64,000 nucleotides of DNA, taken from contig CM030935.1 of the NCBI GenBank assembly GCA_018136815.1, positions 2,578,192-2,642,191 of the forward strand. Direction: 5' to 3'. The notes under the pieces are model-generated. The model ran no database searches. It was not told the origin of the DNA and was given only the letters and a program-made list of their open reading frames with translations. Each line of letters opens with the position of its first letter. Position 1 is the first letter of the stretch. The position numbers and the translations under genes are program-made. The DNA is from Isochrysis galbana (Eukaryota; Haptophyta; Isochrysidales; Isochrysidaceae). Of the stretch, positions 10,361-21,010 are shown one piece after another.

Positions 10361-10800
10361 TTCCAGGTGCTGAAGGCGGATGATGACCCCGTACGGTTGA
10401 AATAGATCGTGTTTGAGACATGCTGAACGTTCAACGATCCTGAGCAATCGCCGAATCTTCCGTAATAATCTCCTCGTTGCGAGCGGCGGCTCGATACCGT
10501 TACGATTGCAGAATCTTATGGCTCCAAGAGGGCAAGAGGACACTCTCTTCCAAGCGCTCCCAAAGACGATTTATTCACGCAACGCAGGTGTTGGGCGGCG
10601 AGGTCACGGCGGGTGCCGGAGAGGCGGCGGCGGTCGCATCCGCAGGCGCGCGAGTGGCCCCGTGAGGAGCCGTGATGCTAGCCAGCCCGGATGATCTAAG
10701 TAGACGCGCCTCAAAGTAGTATTTGCAGATGGATAGAGGAATAGAGGACAGGGGAAAGGGGCTAGCCTGGGTACTAGCAGCTTCGCCAGTTCTAAAGTGT
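10361..10800. other. Intergenic, nothing recognised
   Basis: Downstream flank of the 690-aa gene. Short frames only, no repeat shared with the rest of the window and no RNA gene seen. Confidence 0.4.
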
Positions 10801-10805
10801 CCCGA

Positions 10806-11215
10806 TCAACTAAGTTCATACTCAGCTCACGTTGGGGACGCGCCTCGTGCCCCCCCCCCCCCGGGCTCCAACTCCCCACTCGCGTGGGCGCGGCCCGTCA
10901 GTCACCCTCAGACTCTGCCTTCTGGCGATGATTTGAGCATTCGCCACCCTGACACAAACCCCCAATGGGCGCGGGTCAGGAGGCGCACTCCCAAGCCCAT
11001 GTGGGCCAGCACTCGTACTGACCTCCCCCCTCCCCACTAACCACTAACCACTAAGTTTATACTTATACTTAGTTCACATGGGGCATGGGCGGGAGGCGAT
11101 TCGTGCCCTCCCTCTCACGCTCCAACTTATCGCGGTGGTGCCCATGAGGCAACCACCGCGGCTTGGGCGAGGCAGAGCGCCATCGCCGATCGCATCGCCA
11201 ATCGTATATCGCCGG
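10806..11215 (+). repeat. Two diverged element-A 5' ends in tandem
   Basis: The variant hairpin ACTAAGTTCATACTCAG at 10809 and a longer form, ACTAAGTTTATACTTATACTTAGT, at 11051 are each followed by the A-type layout: a G-run, a CGTGCCC-like block and a C/T-rich stretch. Bodies are short and diverged compared with the copies at 33-43 kb. They support the view that the hairpin marks the 5' terminus. No target-site duplications were found. Confidence 0.5.
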
Positions 11216-11565
11216 ATAAGATTCTTACTACATTCACGCGCACGCACACTCACACAAACGCACGCGAAACTAATAGTAACAAAGTAAGAGCGCGCGGGGA
11301 AATTTCTGTGCCGCAAGAATGCCCCGCGCGGACTCGAAACGGCCGCGAGGGAGAAGTGAGAAGCAGAGACCTAAGTATAAGCACATACAGAGGTTAGAAT
11401 GAGCATCCACGATGCATGAGATGGATGTATGATGTATCCATGATAGATATGCATCTATGATGCACATATCATGGATGTATCCATGATGCCCCCTCCTAAG
11501 CGGAGTTTACGGGTACGACGCTTACAACCAAACGTCGAAGAAGATTCACATCTCGCAGAGAGTCG
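11216..11565. other. Intergenic with ATG-rich simple repeat
   Basis: Positions 11400-11490 hold imperfect repeats of CATGATGGATGTATCCATGAT type with many short palindromes. Nothing else is recognisable. Confidence 0.4.
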
Positions 11566-11790
11566 AAGAAAAAAAACTTCTTAATAGTCTCGCCGCGCGC
11601 GCGACCCCGCACAGTATCTACGCAGCCTCGCCCACTTCCCTTCCCACCCCCTCCACCTGCCTTGCGGCTCGTCCCCTCGTGCTCTACCTAGGGGCTGGGT
11701 GCAGTGGGTTTCCAGTGGCAGACGGTGTGAACCGATTCTCGATGGCCTGTTTCTCACCTTCCTCTTATGCCATCGGGCTACCCCCCGGTT
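11566..11790 (-). mobile_element. Short SINE-like element I, copy 1
   Basis: From the A-run at about 11569 (the 3' tail on the minus strand) the sequence follows the copy at 41341-41582: CTTCTTAATAGTCTCGCCG, GCGCGCGCGACC, a C/T-rich part, GCTCGTCCCCTCGTGCTCTA and GGTTTCCAGTGGCAGACGG. It stops matching after GGGCTACC. The tail resembles the LINE 3' end near 44500. No duplication is visible for this copy. Confidence 0.7.
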
Positions 11791-11900
11791 CATACGCGTG
11801 CCCCATACCCGATGTCCCCAAGTTCCTCCTCCCCACTCCCCTTATTCATTCAATTCCCTCTTATGATCCACAGCTCCACCCACACCACCACAGCTACCAA

Positions 11901-12830
11901 TAATAAAACAACTGAGCGTTAGTACCACTACTCCCACCACTAGCCCGGTACTATCACGACACCCTCAGCGCACCTGCCCGCACGCCTTGAAGTGGTGGCA
12001 CAGACACATACACATATGCATCCCTTCAAATCTCCCCCCTCGCAAACCCCCGGCTCCCATTATAACTCTCCGCAAGCTACAATGAGGGAAAACCCAGTGA
12101 GGCGGACCGACCTACGTCGGGCGACTCACCGGGGAAAAACACCGGGGGGGGGGGAGGGAACTCTCGTCGAGAAGCAGAACGGCCCATACAGCTCGCGCCG
12201 CGAGCAGTCCTCGAAGAAATAAATGACTGCGCCCCCCGATACCTGCCACAAGGACGTCTTGAGCCACTCCCTTCCTCTCTTCCTCCTGTCGCCAGCCGCC
12301 CCCCTTCGCCCGTTTGCTAACGCAAACGGGTCTCGTTTCTTACCGCACTCCATCGGGGGGGGTGCAAAACCCCCCCTCTCCCTCTCTCCATTCTCCTCCA
12401 CCCCTCTCCCTGCGGCGCGTCGCCATGCGGCGCGCCACGGCCTGCTCTCAGAGGGCCTTTGGGGGCTCCCAGAGGGCCAGCCAGGGCAGCTCAGGGGGCA
12501 GTGGAGGCTGGGGCTCAGCCCCTGGCCCCTGGCCCCCCCTGCCTCTCCCACGCTTGCCACGCTGGCCATTGGAGCCTCCCAGCGGCCTCTGTATGCCTGG
12601 CGACCAGGGGAGGGGGGGGAGTCAGCTCGAGGGCAGGCCCAGTATGGGCGTGGGAGTGCGAGTCGCGGCCCGCACCCACGAAGGGTTTGGGCCAGGATGG
12701 TGATTGCCCAGCCCCTGCCAGGCAGGGCATGGCTGAGGTTGATTGTACGGGCCCACCCCGGGGGGTGTCCGCGATGGAGAGAGGGGGGCGCGAGGCCCCC
12801 ATTGACCCCCCCTTATAAAAGTAGGTTATC
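11901..12830 (-). mobile_element. Element B copy (B1) with 16-bp duplication
   Basis: The 16-bp word CCACCACAGCTACCAA occurs at 11885-11900 and again at 12831-12846, exactly outside a 930-bp unit. Read on the minus strand the unit starts with ACCTACTTTTATAAG, GGGGTCAATGGGGGCCTCGC and a CTCTCTCCATCGC block, as in the copies at 23784 and 41245. It ends in an AT-rich tail next to the left duplication. The middle is GC-rich and contains CAGCTCAGGGGGCAG, shared with element A. Frames inside it are not conserved. Duplication length and tail fit insertion by target-primed reverse transcription. Confidence 0.85.
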
Positions 12831-12846
12831 CCACCACAGCTACCAA

Positions 12847-13324
12847 CATCCAGTGTGGCAGGCCGCACGCAGCATCCTCACGTTAATGGACAGACAGTAT
12901 TAAGAAATGGACGCAGCTGAAGCAAGCCTTCAAGCAACAACAATAGGAACAAAAACGATCGGAACATCACACAGTGGCCAACCATAAGTGAAAGCGGCCC
13001 TCATGTCCTTGCCAACGCTGGATGGCTGGCACGATAGTACAAGCATAGACACTTCCGCTACGCGCGCCCGTCTGGCCCATTGAAGGATGATGGGCGGCTG
13101 GGAACGTGTGATACTGGGTCAAGACAGGACGGAATGAGTTGAAACTTCACGGAAGAGGTTGTCGCTCGAGGCGCTGCAGCCCTTGAGCAGTACGGGCATG
13201 CGTAGCACAATGGTGCATGAATCAGACCTTCGTTCCTCTCCCCCATGCCCTATTCCGATGGCAGCATCAGAGGGATAAAGTACCGCAGGAGCAGCCACGG
13301 TGAGCTGAGGAGCGTAAGGTCGGG
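12847..13324. other. Intergenic, nothing recognised
   Basis: Lies between element B1 and the 3' end of the methyltransferase gene on the minus strand, so it probably holds that gene's 3' untranslated region. No repeat or RNA gene seen. Confidence 0.4.
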
Positions 13325-14446
13325 CTACATCAGGCTGCGTAAGCGCGCCACGCCCATGTGGCGTGCTAGCCCCGGCTTTGGCGTCCAGCTTGACTGGTCA
13401 AGGTCAAGGCCGACGCGCCTCAAGAGGCGCTGAGCACTAAACATGTCGACGCCGCTGATCCCGGGCAGAGCGTCTGCAAAGCAAAGCGAGATTTGCCAAG
13501 CACCGGCGGCCTTGGCCTCCTCCACCGCGAGCCTCAATAGTCGTTCCGCAGCGTTGTCCGGAAGGTAAATCATCAGTGCCTCGCACACGAGGATGACATT
13601 GGGTAGACCCGCTAAGCCACGACTCATTCCACCATCACGCCGCACGCACGTCGTCATGGCCGTTCGGAGCGCCCCCCAAGCGTCGGAGACGTCGCTCAGG
13701 TTGGCGCCGATGTAGGTTACAGAGGCGGCTGCCTCCTCCAGGTGAGGAAGGCGCTTTACGGCGCGGGCAACGAGGCCCCTCTTCTGCTCGACGACTTCTG
13801 GAAGATCTGCATTGTAGCAGGCGTGAAAAGTCAGTTCGGCTCAAGTTCCGCATGCGCCTAGAGGACGAGGGTGAGAGCTGAGCGCACCTATCTCGCAGCA
13901 CTGCGTCTGTGGCGACGCGTACCGGAGGCTGCGCCCATCAAAGCCAGCACCGAGGGCGATGAGGGTGGTCGGCCCGCCGTTGGTGGCGGCAAGCTCATCA
14001 CGGATAGTCCGCTCGAGGAAGGCCGAGCGCATTGCGATGTTTTGGTGGTGGAGGCGTGGGTAGAGCCACGCGAGGCTCGGGCCGATCACCTCGCGTGTGC
14101 GCTCAGGCAGGAAAGCGTACGCGACTCCGCCGTCATCGACTCCATCAGGCCGGTTGGCGCTGAGCGCCTTGAGCCAGACGACCATCAGGTTCACGCATGT
14201 GTCGGATGGCGCCACCGGGTCGCGGGCGTGCAGCAGTGGCAGCACTCGCTTGGCGGAGCGCCATGCGAGCGCCCACACCCACTTTGGCGCGAGGAGCGGC
14301 GGGGGAACGCCGCAGCTGGCGGCAACATGCTCGAGCGACGGCATGCCCGGCCGGTCGGCATATACGCCGCGCATCCGCCATGGAGACGAGACGCTCGACG
14401 CAGACGCCAGAAGCGAGAGGAGGAGAGAGACGCCGAGGGGCGCCAT
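13325..14446 (-). CDS. LCMT-family SAM-dependent methyltransferase
   Basis: Two exons, 14446-13888 and 13806-13325, joined across an 81-bp GT-AG intron, give 346 residues in one frame. The join rebuilds the motif EIDLPEVV across the splice site, and the first exon carries ALGAGFDGRSLR, the glycine-rich SAM-binding loop. Both are hallmarks of the leucine carboxyl methyltransferase (PPM1/LCMT) fold, whose members methylate the C-terminus of PP2A or act on small molecules. The family's later Glu-Ala-LMIYL motif is also present. The N-terminus (MAPLGVSLLLSLLASASSVS) looks like a signal peptide, which does not fit a cytosolic PP2A methyltransferase and suggests a secreted, ER or plastid relative. 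Substrate unknown. Confidence 0.85.
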
Positions 14447-15874
14447 CGGCAGCCGCCGATCGCAGCAAAGCCGCGAGAGAGAAGATGAGAGGGGGGAGAG
14501 TTCGGAGAGGGGACGCGAACGCGGGAGAAGGGAAGGGAGGGGGGGGGGGGGGGGCGTGGGAGAGAGGGGGGGGGGGGGGGAGAGAGGGACGGAGGGAGGG
14601 AGGAGAGAGAGGGAGGAGAGAGAAGAGAAACGGGGGGGGGGGGGGGGGAGATGGTGCGAGCTCTAGAGCAAGCGACCCCCGGGCGGGGAGTGAGAGAGAC
14701 GAGGAGGAGAGGGAAGGGGAGGGAAGACTCTGCGGCCGCGGAGGGCGCATCTTCATCTCTTTACCTATGAAGTATGAAGTATACTCCTAGAGAGATGCCT
14801 TTTCTTTCTCCTTGTTCATTCCCACATTCCCACTGTGTCATTCCTCATTCATCATCGTCATTCGTCTGGCGAGGACGGGGTGGTGGTGGTCGCGGAAACA
14901 GACCTCAATGCCCCGGGGTTATTGTACGACGCTATTACTTCGAGTCGTCCATCATCATTCAAAAGTATGGATGAGTAGGAGTGGGAGTAGTTTCTCTGAG
15001 ATGTAAAGTACTCTCGTGAAGATGCGATGGCGAGCGAGCGACATGCGACATGAAGGCGCTCTCCTCCTACCATTCGACTTAGTAGAGTAGAGTACACTGC
15101 AACTCTCTATGCTCGCTAGCTGTTCTCCAATCTCTAGTTCCCCCCTCCCCCCATTCTTTCTTTGAACTGCTTCCTCCTTGCGGTAAGCTCTCCCGCTCCT
15201 CCTCTCGCACATCTTCTGCCCCCCCATCCCCCCCCCCCCTCCTTTTCTGTGTTATTGGTGTTATGTGTTGTGTGTGTTGGGTAAGAATGATAAGAAAGGA
15301 GTGCCGGAGTGCCGCAGACTACAATCTTCTCACGCTGGACTACAATCTTCTCACGCTGCCTCCTTGCAGTGATCACAACACCACCGCCACCGGGGCGGCA
15401 CGCACCGGCGGCACGGCGGGCCCGAGCGAGAAGAGAAAGAGGTAAAACGGAATCGTACTCATTTATCCCTTACTTCCTACCCACATGTTAATGATCTGAA
15501 GGAACGGCGGGCGTTCGTTCCTTTGTTCGTTCGTTCCCGGAATCTCCTCCTACTAGGAGTAGAGTATTAGCTAGTTAGTTAGTACTCTCACTCATTCATT
15601 TTCTCCTTCTCTGTCGAGAGCCGAGCCGAAAGCGGAAAAGGCATTTGGACATTTGGATCAAAAGAGGAAAATAAGAAAAAAAGAAGAGAGGAGAGAAGGC
15701 GCGGGGGGAAGGGGAGGGACAGGGTTCGTTTAGGGGAAGCGAGGGGAAAAGGAGTGAAGGAGGCGGAGAAGCCGGCTACTCTACTTCATCGGGATGCGAG
15801 AGAGAGAGAGCGCAAGAGAGCGAGACGGAGAGGGGGAGAGAGGGGTGGGGGGGGGGGAGGTTTGGGAGGGAGGT
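14447..15874. other. Intergenic with G-runs and A/G-rich tracts
   Basis: Separates two divergently oriented genes (methyltransferase minus, channel plus) and so should contain both promoters. Runs of 9-15 G occur at 14540-14580 and 14634-14648 in a purine-rich stretch, and another G-run lies near 15850. No TATA box or other site could be assigned. Short frames are not recognisable. Confidence 0.5.
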
Positions 15875-18826
15875 ATGGAGGATGAGGGCAATGGGCCGTG
15901 TGGCGTGGAGGTGTGGGACGCGGCGTCTCTCTCCAGCTGGCTCGTCTCTCACTGCTGGATCCGACCCTCTCTCGCCTCTCTCTACTCGGCTCAGCTCATC
16001 GATCTCGGCTTCGACTCCCCCCTCTCTCTCTCTCTGGCAGCAGAGCTCGACTGGCCGGCGCAGGTCAAGGTCGGGCACCGCAGGGCGATCGCTGCGCGCG
16101 CAAATCAGCTCGTCGGCGCACATGCACGCCTGAGGTGCCACACAGCCCTCGTGCCGCCGCCCTCGCCGCCGCCCTCTCCGCCCTCGCTCAGCCTGCCGTG
16201 GCACTGGCCAGATCGCTTCTCCTTCTCCGAGCTCAAGTCGCAGGGCGCGCCGAAGTACACAGCCGCTGGGAAGAGTCGGATCGTACGCGTACGCATGGTT
16301 GTCAACCGGGTGCTCAACATCGACCTCAAGTCGCAATGCTTCACTGCCGAACTCAAGGTGGAGTGCTCCTGGACGGATGATGAGCTGCTGCGCGCCGCCA
16401 AGGGCGAGCATGAAACGGCGGCGGAGTGCCTGCGGCTGCTGTCAGCGGACGATGAGAGGACGAACCAGCAGCACGGTCGTCTGTACGTCAAGAAGGAGGG
16501 CCACGAGCGCCCGGTTGACGAGTGCTTCTTCGCGCCACGCATCTACTTCCGCAACTTGATCGACAAGGAGAACTCAGAGGAGTGGTTCACTTTTCGGCCC
16601 TCCGAGAAGGACGAGGATAAGGTCGTCGTCTCGTTCGTCCGCTCGCTACGCGGAACGTTCCAGGAGCGCTTCGAACTGGAGCACTTTCCCTTCGACGAGC
16701 AGGACCTCACGATGGAGATGGCCTCGCGCTGGGCGCGTGAGGATGGCGAGAACGCGGTGCAGCTCGAGCGCAACGAGAATGAAAAATACCGCTCCTTCGT
16801 CAACACGAGCAGCTTCCTGCAGTCGGGCTCGTACCGCCTTTTCTCGCGGCTGCGCTTCACACGCGACACGACCAAGCCGCATGAGTCTAACAGCAATCTA
16901 ACCTACCCGCTGCTCCAGATCGGCATGCGCGTGCATCGGCAGTGGTGGTTTTGGATCCAGTCAGTGGTGATCCCGCTTTTCTTCTTGACCACTGCCCTGT
17001 GCACGAGCTTCGTCGTCTCCGAGGACGAATTTGCGGACCGAGCGGGCATCACTCTCACCTCACTGCTCGCAATGGTTGCCTTCCAGACCGTCATCGCCGA
17101 GCGGCTCCCCGACGATATCTCGTACATGACATCAATCGACCTATATGTGCTGATCAGCTTTATCTTCTCCTTCAGCGTCATTATGTGGCAGTCAATCTCC
17201 GCGCTCAGCGCCGCGCCGGTAGATGACCCGAACAATTTTGGCATTGAGCCCGAGGAGCCCTTCTTCACGCACCGCTTCGCCGGCTTCCTCTACCGCGTGC
17301 CAAACTACTTTGTCGGCTCCGTCCTTGGCTGGCTCGGTTTTCACGTCTTCCTTGCCTTGTTCCTCTACTGGACAATCGTTTGGCGCCGTCAGCGCGCCAG
17401 GTTTTGGCACGCGACTGCGCGCGGCCTTTGGCTGGGGCCGATAGCAGTCGATGCGCTTCGGCATTGGAACCCCGATGCACAGGACCACGAATGGGACTTC
17501 GAGCTCAAACGCGCCGTCGAGGGCGCGATCATGCGACGCGTTCAGGCGCTCGAGGTGATGCAGCAGGACCGCCACCGGCTGGTGAACGTGCGCCTTTGGT
17601 GCGCCGAGGAGGCGCAAAAGCATCTGCGTAACGACGTTAATGTCTACCCATTCCGGGCGCGTGTCCTCGACTGCGTCCTGCGCACCCGGCGCCTGATGAC
17701 GCCGACAGTGCTCGACGCGTCGAGCTCGTTCGCGGTCCTCACCCTCGACACCGAACGCGGCGCTCGCGACCTACTTGACTTCTCGCGAGAGGAGCTTGAG
17801 GCGTTCCGCGCCTTCCTGACGGAGCTGCAAGCTAGCATCACCACCTGCTGCCCGGAGCTCGGCGCGGCGCCCCCGGATAGGCGCGCACCAGCGGTCGCCT
17901 CGCTGGCGAAAGTCATCACCCACCGCACCCGGCTCGAGGAGCTCAACCCGAGTTGGTACTCGCTCACTAAACCCTTTGCGCCACCTGTGCCCCGTCGCGC
18001 CAAGATGGACGAGCTCGGACCGCTCTGCACGAAGGAGCTGCACAACGAGCAGTTCGACCTCATCCTGAAGTACTCAGCCCACCTGACCACTTCCAAAGTG
18101 ACGCTGCTCACCATACCCAGCGACCACCCCACGCGTCTGACGCTAGAGATCCCCCCCAACGCCACACACTTCGCCTTCGCATACCCTCCTAGCAAGGACT
18201 CGCCGCTCAGTTCCATCATCCCTCATGGGGGCTACGTCTACTGGGACACCACACAGGCCGGATCAACGCCCACCTCTCCGAAAGACGAGGAAGGCCGCCC
18301 TTCGGATGGCAGCAAGAGCGCGAGCACTAGTTCCAACGGCGCGCGGCCCAACACCGCGGGAAGCGAGGAGACCCGGCCGAGCTCGCTCACGCCTCCGCCC
18401 CTGCGCGAGAGCGTGGTGTCAGCGGACAAGGACCGGCGGCTCAGCGAGCTCAACCGCCAATCCATCTGCTGTATCACGGCGCTCGGCGAGGGCCCCGGTC
18501 TCGCCTTTCGGCGGCGGACCATCTTGCACCAGCGCGACTGGGAGCACCTGCGCAAGCACTACACGTTCCACCGCGTCACGCTGCCCCGGTTGATGGAGAT
18601 GAAGGTGTATAGCTTCTGTTGGATCCCACCGGCCCCGTGCAACGACCTAGCCGATGACAACATACCATGCGACTCTGCACTCGGCTGTCCCCATGGTGCC
18701 TTTGCATACATTTACAACGACGCCAAGCACGTCCCAGGCTTTGACTGCGTCTTCAAGCTCAAGCTCCCGCTCACCCCGTTCACGATTACTGGCCGCGTGC
18801 AAGCCGCAGCACAAATGGAGTATTGA
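15875..18826 (+). CDS. SAM domain-pentameric ligand-gated ion channel fusion
   Basis: 983 residues from the ATG at 15875; an upstream in-frame ATG at 15794 would add 27 low-complexity residues. Residues about 12-80 resemble a SAM domain (WLVSHCWIRP, then QLIDLGF, then KVGHRRAI). Residues about 125-355 resemble the beta-sandwich ligand-binding domain of Cys-loop receptors; FPFDEQDL at 271-278 is the Cys-loop core without flanking cysteines, as in bacterial homologues. Four membrane segments follow: M1 about 357-381, M2 388-410 (TLTSLLAMVAFQTVIAERLP), M3 416-441 and M4 477-504. The M3-M4 loop is only about 35 residues. After M4 come about 480 residues, with a Ser/Thr-rich part near 780-840. No intron is needed and no signal peptide is visible. 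Ligand and ion selectivity cannot be read. Confidence 0.8.
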   Translation: MEDEGNGPCGVEVWDAASLSSWLVSHCWIRPSLASLYSAQLIDLGFDSPLSLSLAAELDWPAQVKVGHRRAIAARANQLVGAHARLRCHTALVPPPSPPPSPPSLSLPWHWPDRFSFSELKSQGAPKYTAAGKSRIVRVRMVVNRVLNIDLKSQCFTAELKVECSWTDDELLRAAKGEHETAAECLRLLSADDERTNQQHGRLYVKKEGHERPVDECFFAPRIYFRNLIDKENSEEWFTFRPSEKDEDKVVVSFVRSLRGTFQERFELEHFPFDEQDLTMEMASRWAREDGENAVQLERNENEKYRSFVNTSSFLQSGSYRLFSRLRFTRDTTKPHESNSNLTYPLLQIGMRVHRQWWFWIQSVVIPLFFLTTALCTSFVVSEDEFADRAGITLTSLLAMVAFQTVIAERLPDDISYMTSIDLYVLISFIFSFSVIMWQSISALSAAPVDDPNNFGIEPEEPFFTHRFAGFLYRVPNYFVGSVLGWLGFHVFLALFLYWTIVWRRQRARFWHATARGLWLGPIAVDALRHWNPDAQDHEWDFELKRAVEGAIMRRVQALEVMQQDRHRLVNVRLWCAEEAQKHLRNDVNVYPFRARVLDCVLRTRRLMTPTVLDASSSFAVLTLDTERGARDLLDFSREELEAFRAFLTELQASITTCCPELGAAPPDRRAPAVASLAKVITHRTRLEELNPSWYSLTKPFAPPVPRRAKMDELGPLCTKELHNEQFDLILKYSAHLTTSKVTLLTIPSDHPTRLTLEIPPNATHFAFAYPPSKDSPLSSIIPHGGYVYWDTTQAGSTPTSPKDEEGRPSDGSKSASTSSNGARPNTAGSEETRPSSLTPPPLRESVVSADKDRRLSELNRQSICCITALGEGPGLAFRRRTILHQRDWEHLRKHYTFHRVTLPRLMEMKVYSFCWIPPAPCNDLADDNIPCDSALGCPHGAFAYIYNDAKHVPGFDCVFKLKLPLTPFTITGRVQAAAQMEY

Positions 18827-20555
18827 CCACCGAGGCCCACTTAGGGTGTCCACACGCTCGGGCCCTTCGCGATGGCGGCGCGGCCCTCTTGCGTTGGTGT
18901 TGCTCCCACACCTACGTTGAAAAGGTCGTCGAGGCAATGAGCGCACGTTCACATTGTCGGCCGTTCGGCTTTTGCCGACAAGCGCTTGTCCAGGTGTTGC
19001 CACCCCTGAGAGCGGATAGGAGGAGGCGGCGATCTGGCACTTCCTCTCCTCCTCGGCTGAGGACTGCCGCGGCCGCTGCCAAGGCGAAGCGAGCCCACCA
19101 GCCCTCAACAAGGCGCGCCGTGCGCTGTTGCCACAACCCGATGCCGTCCACAAAACGATTAGCTTTCCGCACCTAGTAGCACCCAGGGCCGTCCGTGCGC
19201 GCCGTGCGTTGAATGACTCACCACCTAATCTATGTACGTTTCACCATCATCTACTGCGAGCGTCCTTACCGGGGGACTGCAACTCGCTGTCTCGTTGTAT
19301 GCTACTCGCTGTATACTCGCTCGTTGCGGCTTGAGAAGCCGCGCACCGCACGTTTTCCAGTGATGTGATTGCCTTTCACTTGCCCTACTTCGCTATATAT
19401 ATATATATATCTCATTCAACATTCAAACTCCCTCTCCGCTCTTCTTAGCACTCGGTCACCGGTCATTCATAATTACCTACTATTTGCCACGAGGCATGAG
19501 GGTCGTGCAATCTAAAAAAAATTGTTATTATTCTCGCCTCGCGCGTGGCCGTGTGCTTCTGCTATGCTACCACGCCTTCACTCCCTCCTTACCCCTCGCA
19601 AACCTGGCTTGCGGCGACTCCCCTCATGCGCTACTTAGGGGCCCGGGTTGTGGGGGCTGGCGGGATTTGGCGGGTTGTATTGGCCCATAGTCCTTAGCCT
19701 TAGCGGCAAGGTTCTCTCCTTCCTCCTGTTCCACTTAGTGGTCGGTGTATCGTGGCGGGTATCTATCTACGTGTCGGTTTGAGCCGCCGAGCGCCGAGGA
19801 TAGTGTCCGTTGGTGGTTTTGGTGTACTTCGCGCGCAGGTGAAGATTGAGTCTTATACGATGGAGGCTTCAGGCGTCAATTTGTTGGTAATGTCAAGCGC
19901 GTGCGCTATGAGTTTGAGGTTGTCTCCGCTAGCGTGAGTCTACCCTTGTTGTCTTCTGTGAAATTGGGGGTGCTCAGCTCAAGCGCACTTCTTGAATTTT
20001 GGTTTTCTGTCGTTGGCGATCTCGGGGTCTCAGCGAAGTCGGGGTTGACGGGATCGGCAGAGAAAGAAACTTCACTAGCTCCCCTCCCCTCCTTAAAACA
20101 ACGATCAAGAGAGAGCCGTCCACGCCTCGGAAGCCCAAGTTCTCGTAGAGCGTAGAGAGGGTTGTGTCGAGAGGCTACGCCGCGCGCGGGAGCGGGAGAG
20201 CAGCTCTAACGCCGTGGGCGGCAGTGAATGGATCATGGACGCGTTGATCGCCGCCACTCACATGCTGGCGGCGGCTGTGTCATGGAGAGGGAGGCTACGC
20301 TCGCTCGGCGCGGCTGTCGGCGAAACGAGGCTGAGGCTGAGGTTTGCGGCGGAGTTGGGGTCACCCTCCTGGCAGAAGATCGTCTGCAACCTGCAAGCCC
20401 TGCAGCAGCGAGGCCGCCAGCTGCAGCCCCGGGAACGTCTTACTTAACGCTTAACGTCTTAGAGTTTTGCCCGCGTTCCGGCACAAGAGCGTAGCCGCCC
20501 GCCGGCAGGGCGCCGCGGACGTACTACATCCACCTGCGGCGACGCCCGTCGTCGA
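18827..20555. other. Long intergenic stretch
   Basis: No gene is supported. A (TA) microsatellite lies at 19394-19411. Around 19510-19740 a diverged relative of the short element I can be followed: an A-run, TTATTATTCTCGCCTCGCGC, a C/T part, GCGACTCCCCTCATGCGCTA and CTCCTTCCTCCTGTTCCA. The remainder shows only short frames without domains. Confidence 0.45.
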
Positions 20556-20850
20556 CGAGTGCGAGCGGACGAAAAAAAGCCGAAGGGCGGGGGCCGAGAC
20601 CCCCCGGGGACACTATAAGATAGTTCAGAAGGAAGGGGGGAACGGACGACCGGGGGGGGGCGCGGGCCACCGGGCCACTGGACCATATCTAAGCCCTTCA
20701 CCCGCCCTATCCCCCTCGTAGTGCACGGGGGAGTCGCCTGATGGCGGGGGGGGGAAGGCCCGGGGGAGTGGGGGTGTAGAAATTTGCTGCGTGAGTAGAA
20801 AGCAGAGGGTCCACGGCCGCGTGTGCGGTGAGACTATTAAGAATTTATTT
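20556..20850 (+). mobile_element. Retroelement 3' part, modules C and D
   Basis: Module C (GAAGGGCGGGGGCCGAGACC, CCCCGGGGAC, then ACTATAAGATAGT) recurs at 24354-24405 and 42246-42290. Module D follows: GCGGGCCACCGGGCC, CCATATCTAAGCCCTTCACC, GTGGGGGTGTAGAAA, and the tail GGCCGCGTGTGCGGTGAGAC with TATTAAGAA. D also forms the 3' half of the element at 36320-37072 and recurs near 24740 and 62940. The tail resembles the LINE tail at about 44500. No duplication could be located. Confidence 0.65.
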
Positions 20851-21010
20851 ATACTGCTATATACCTCTACCTCTTCTACGCCGAGAGCATACACCGTTAT
20901 CGCCTTCATCATTATGTTGCAACAAGAAACAACAAAATTGTCAAAATAGTCGGCAATCGAGAAGTCAAGCATGTCGAATGTATATGACCCATCTGTATCA
21001 CTCAGAGCGT
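20851..21010. other. AT-rich spacer
   Basis: Downstream flank of the CBS gene. Nothing recognisable. Confidence 0.4.

Noticed and set aside
12223-12903. Frames of 120-226 residues in the element B1 region
   Set aside because: They are not conserved in the B copies at 23.8 and 41.6 kb.
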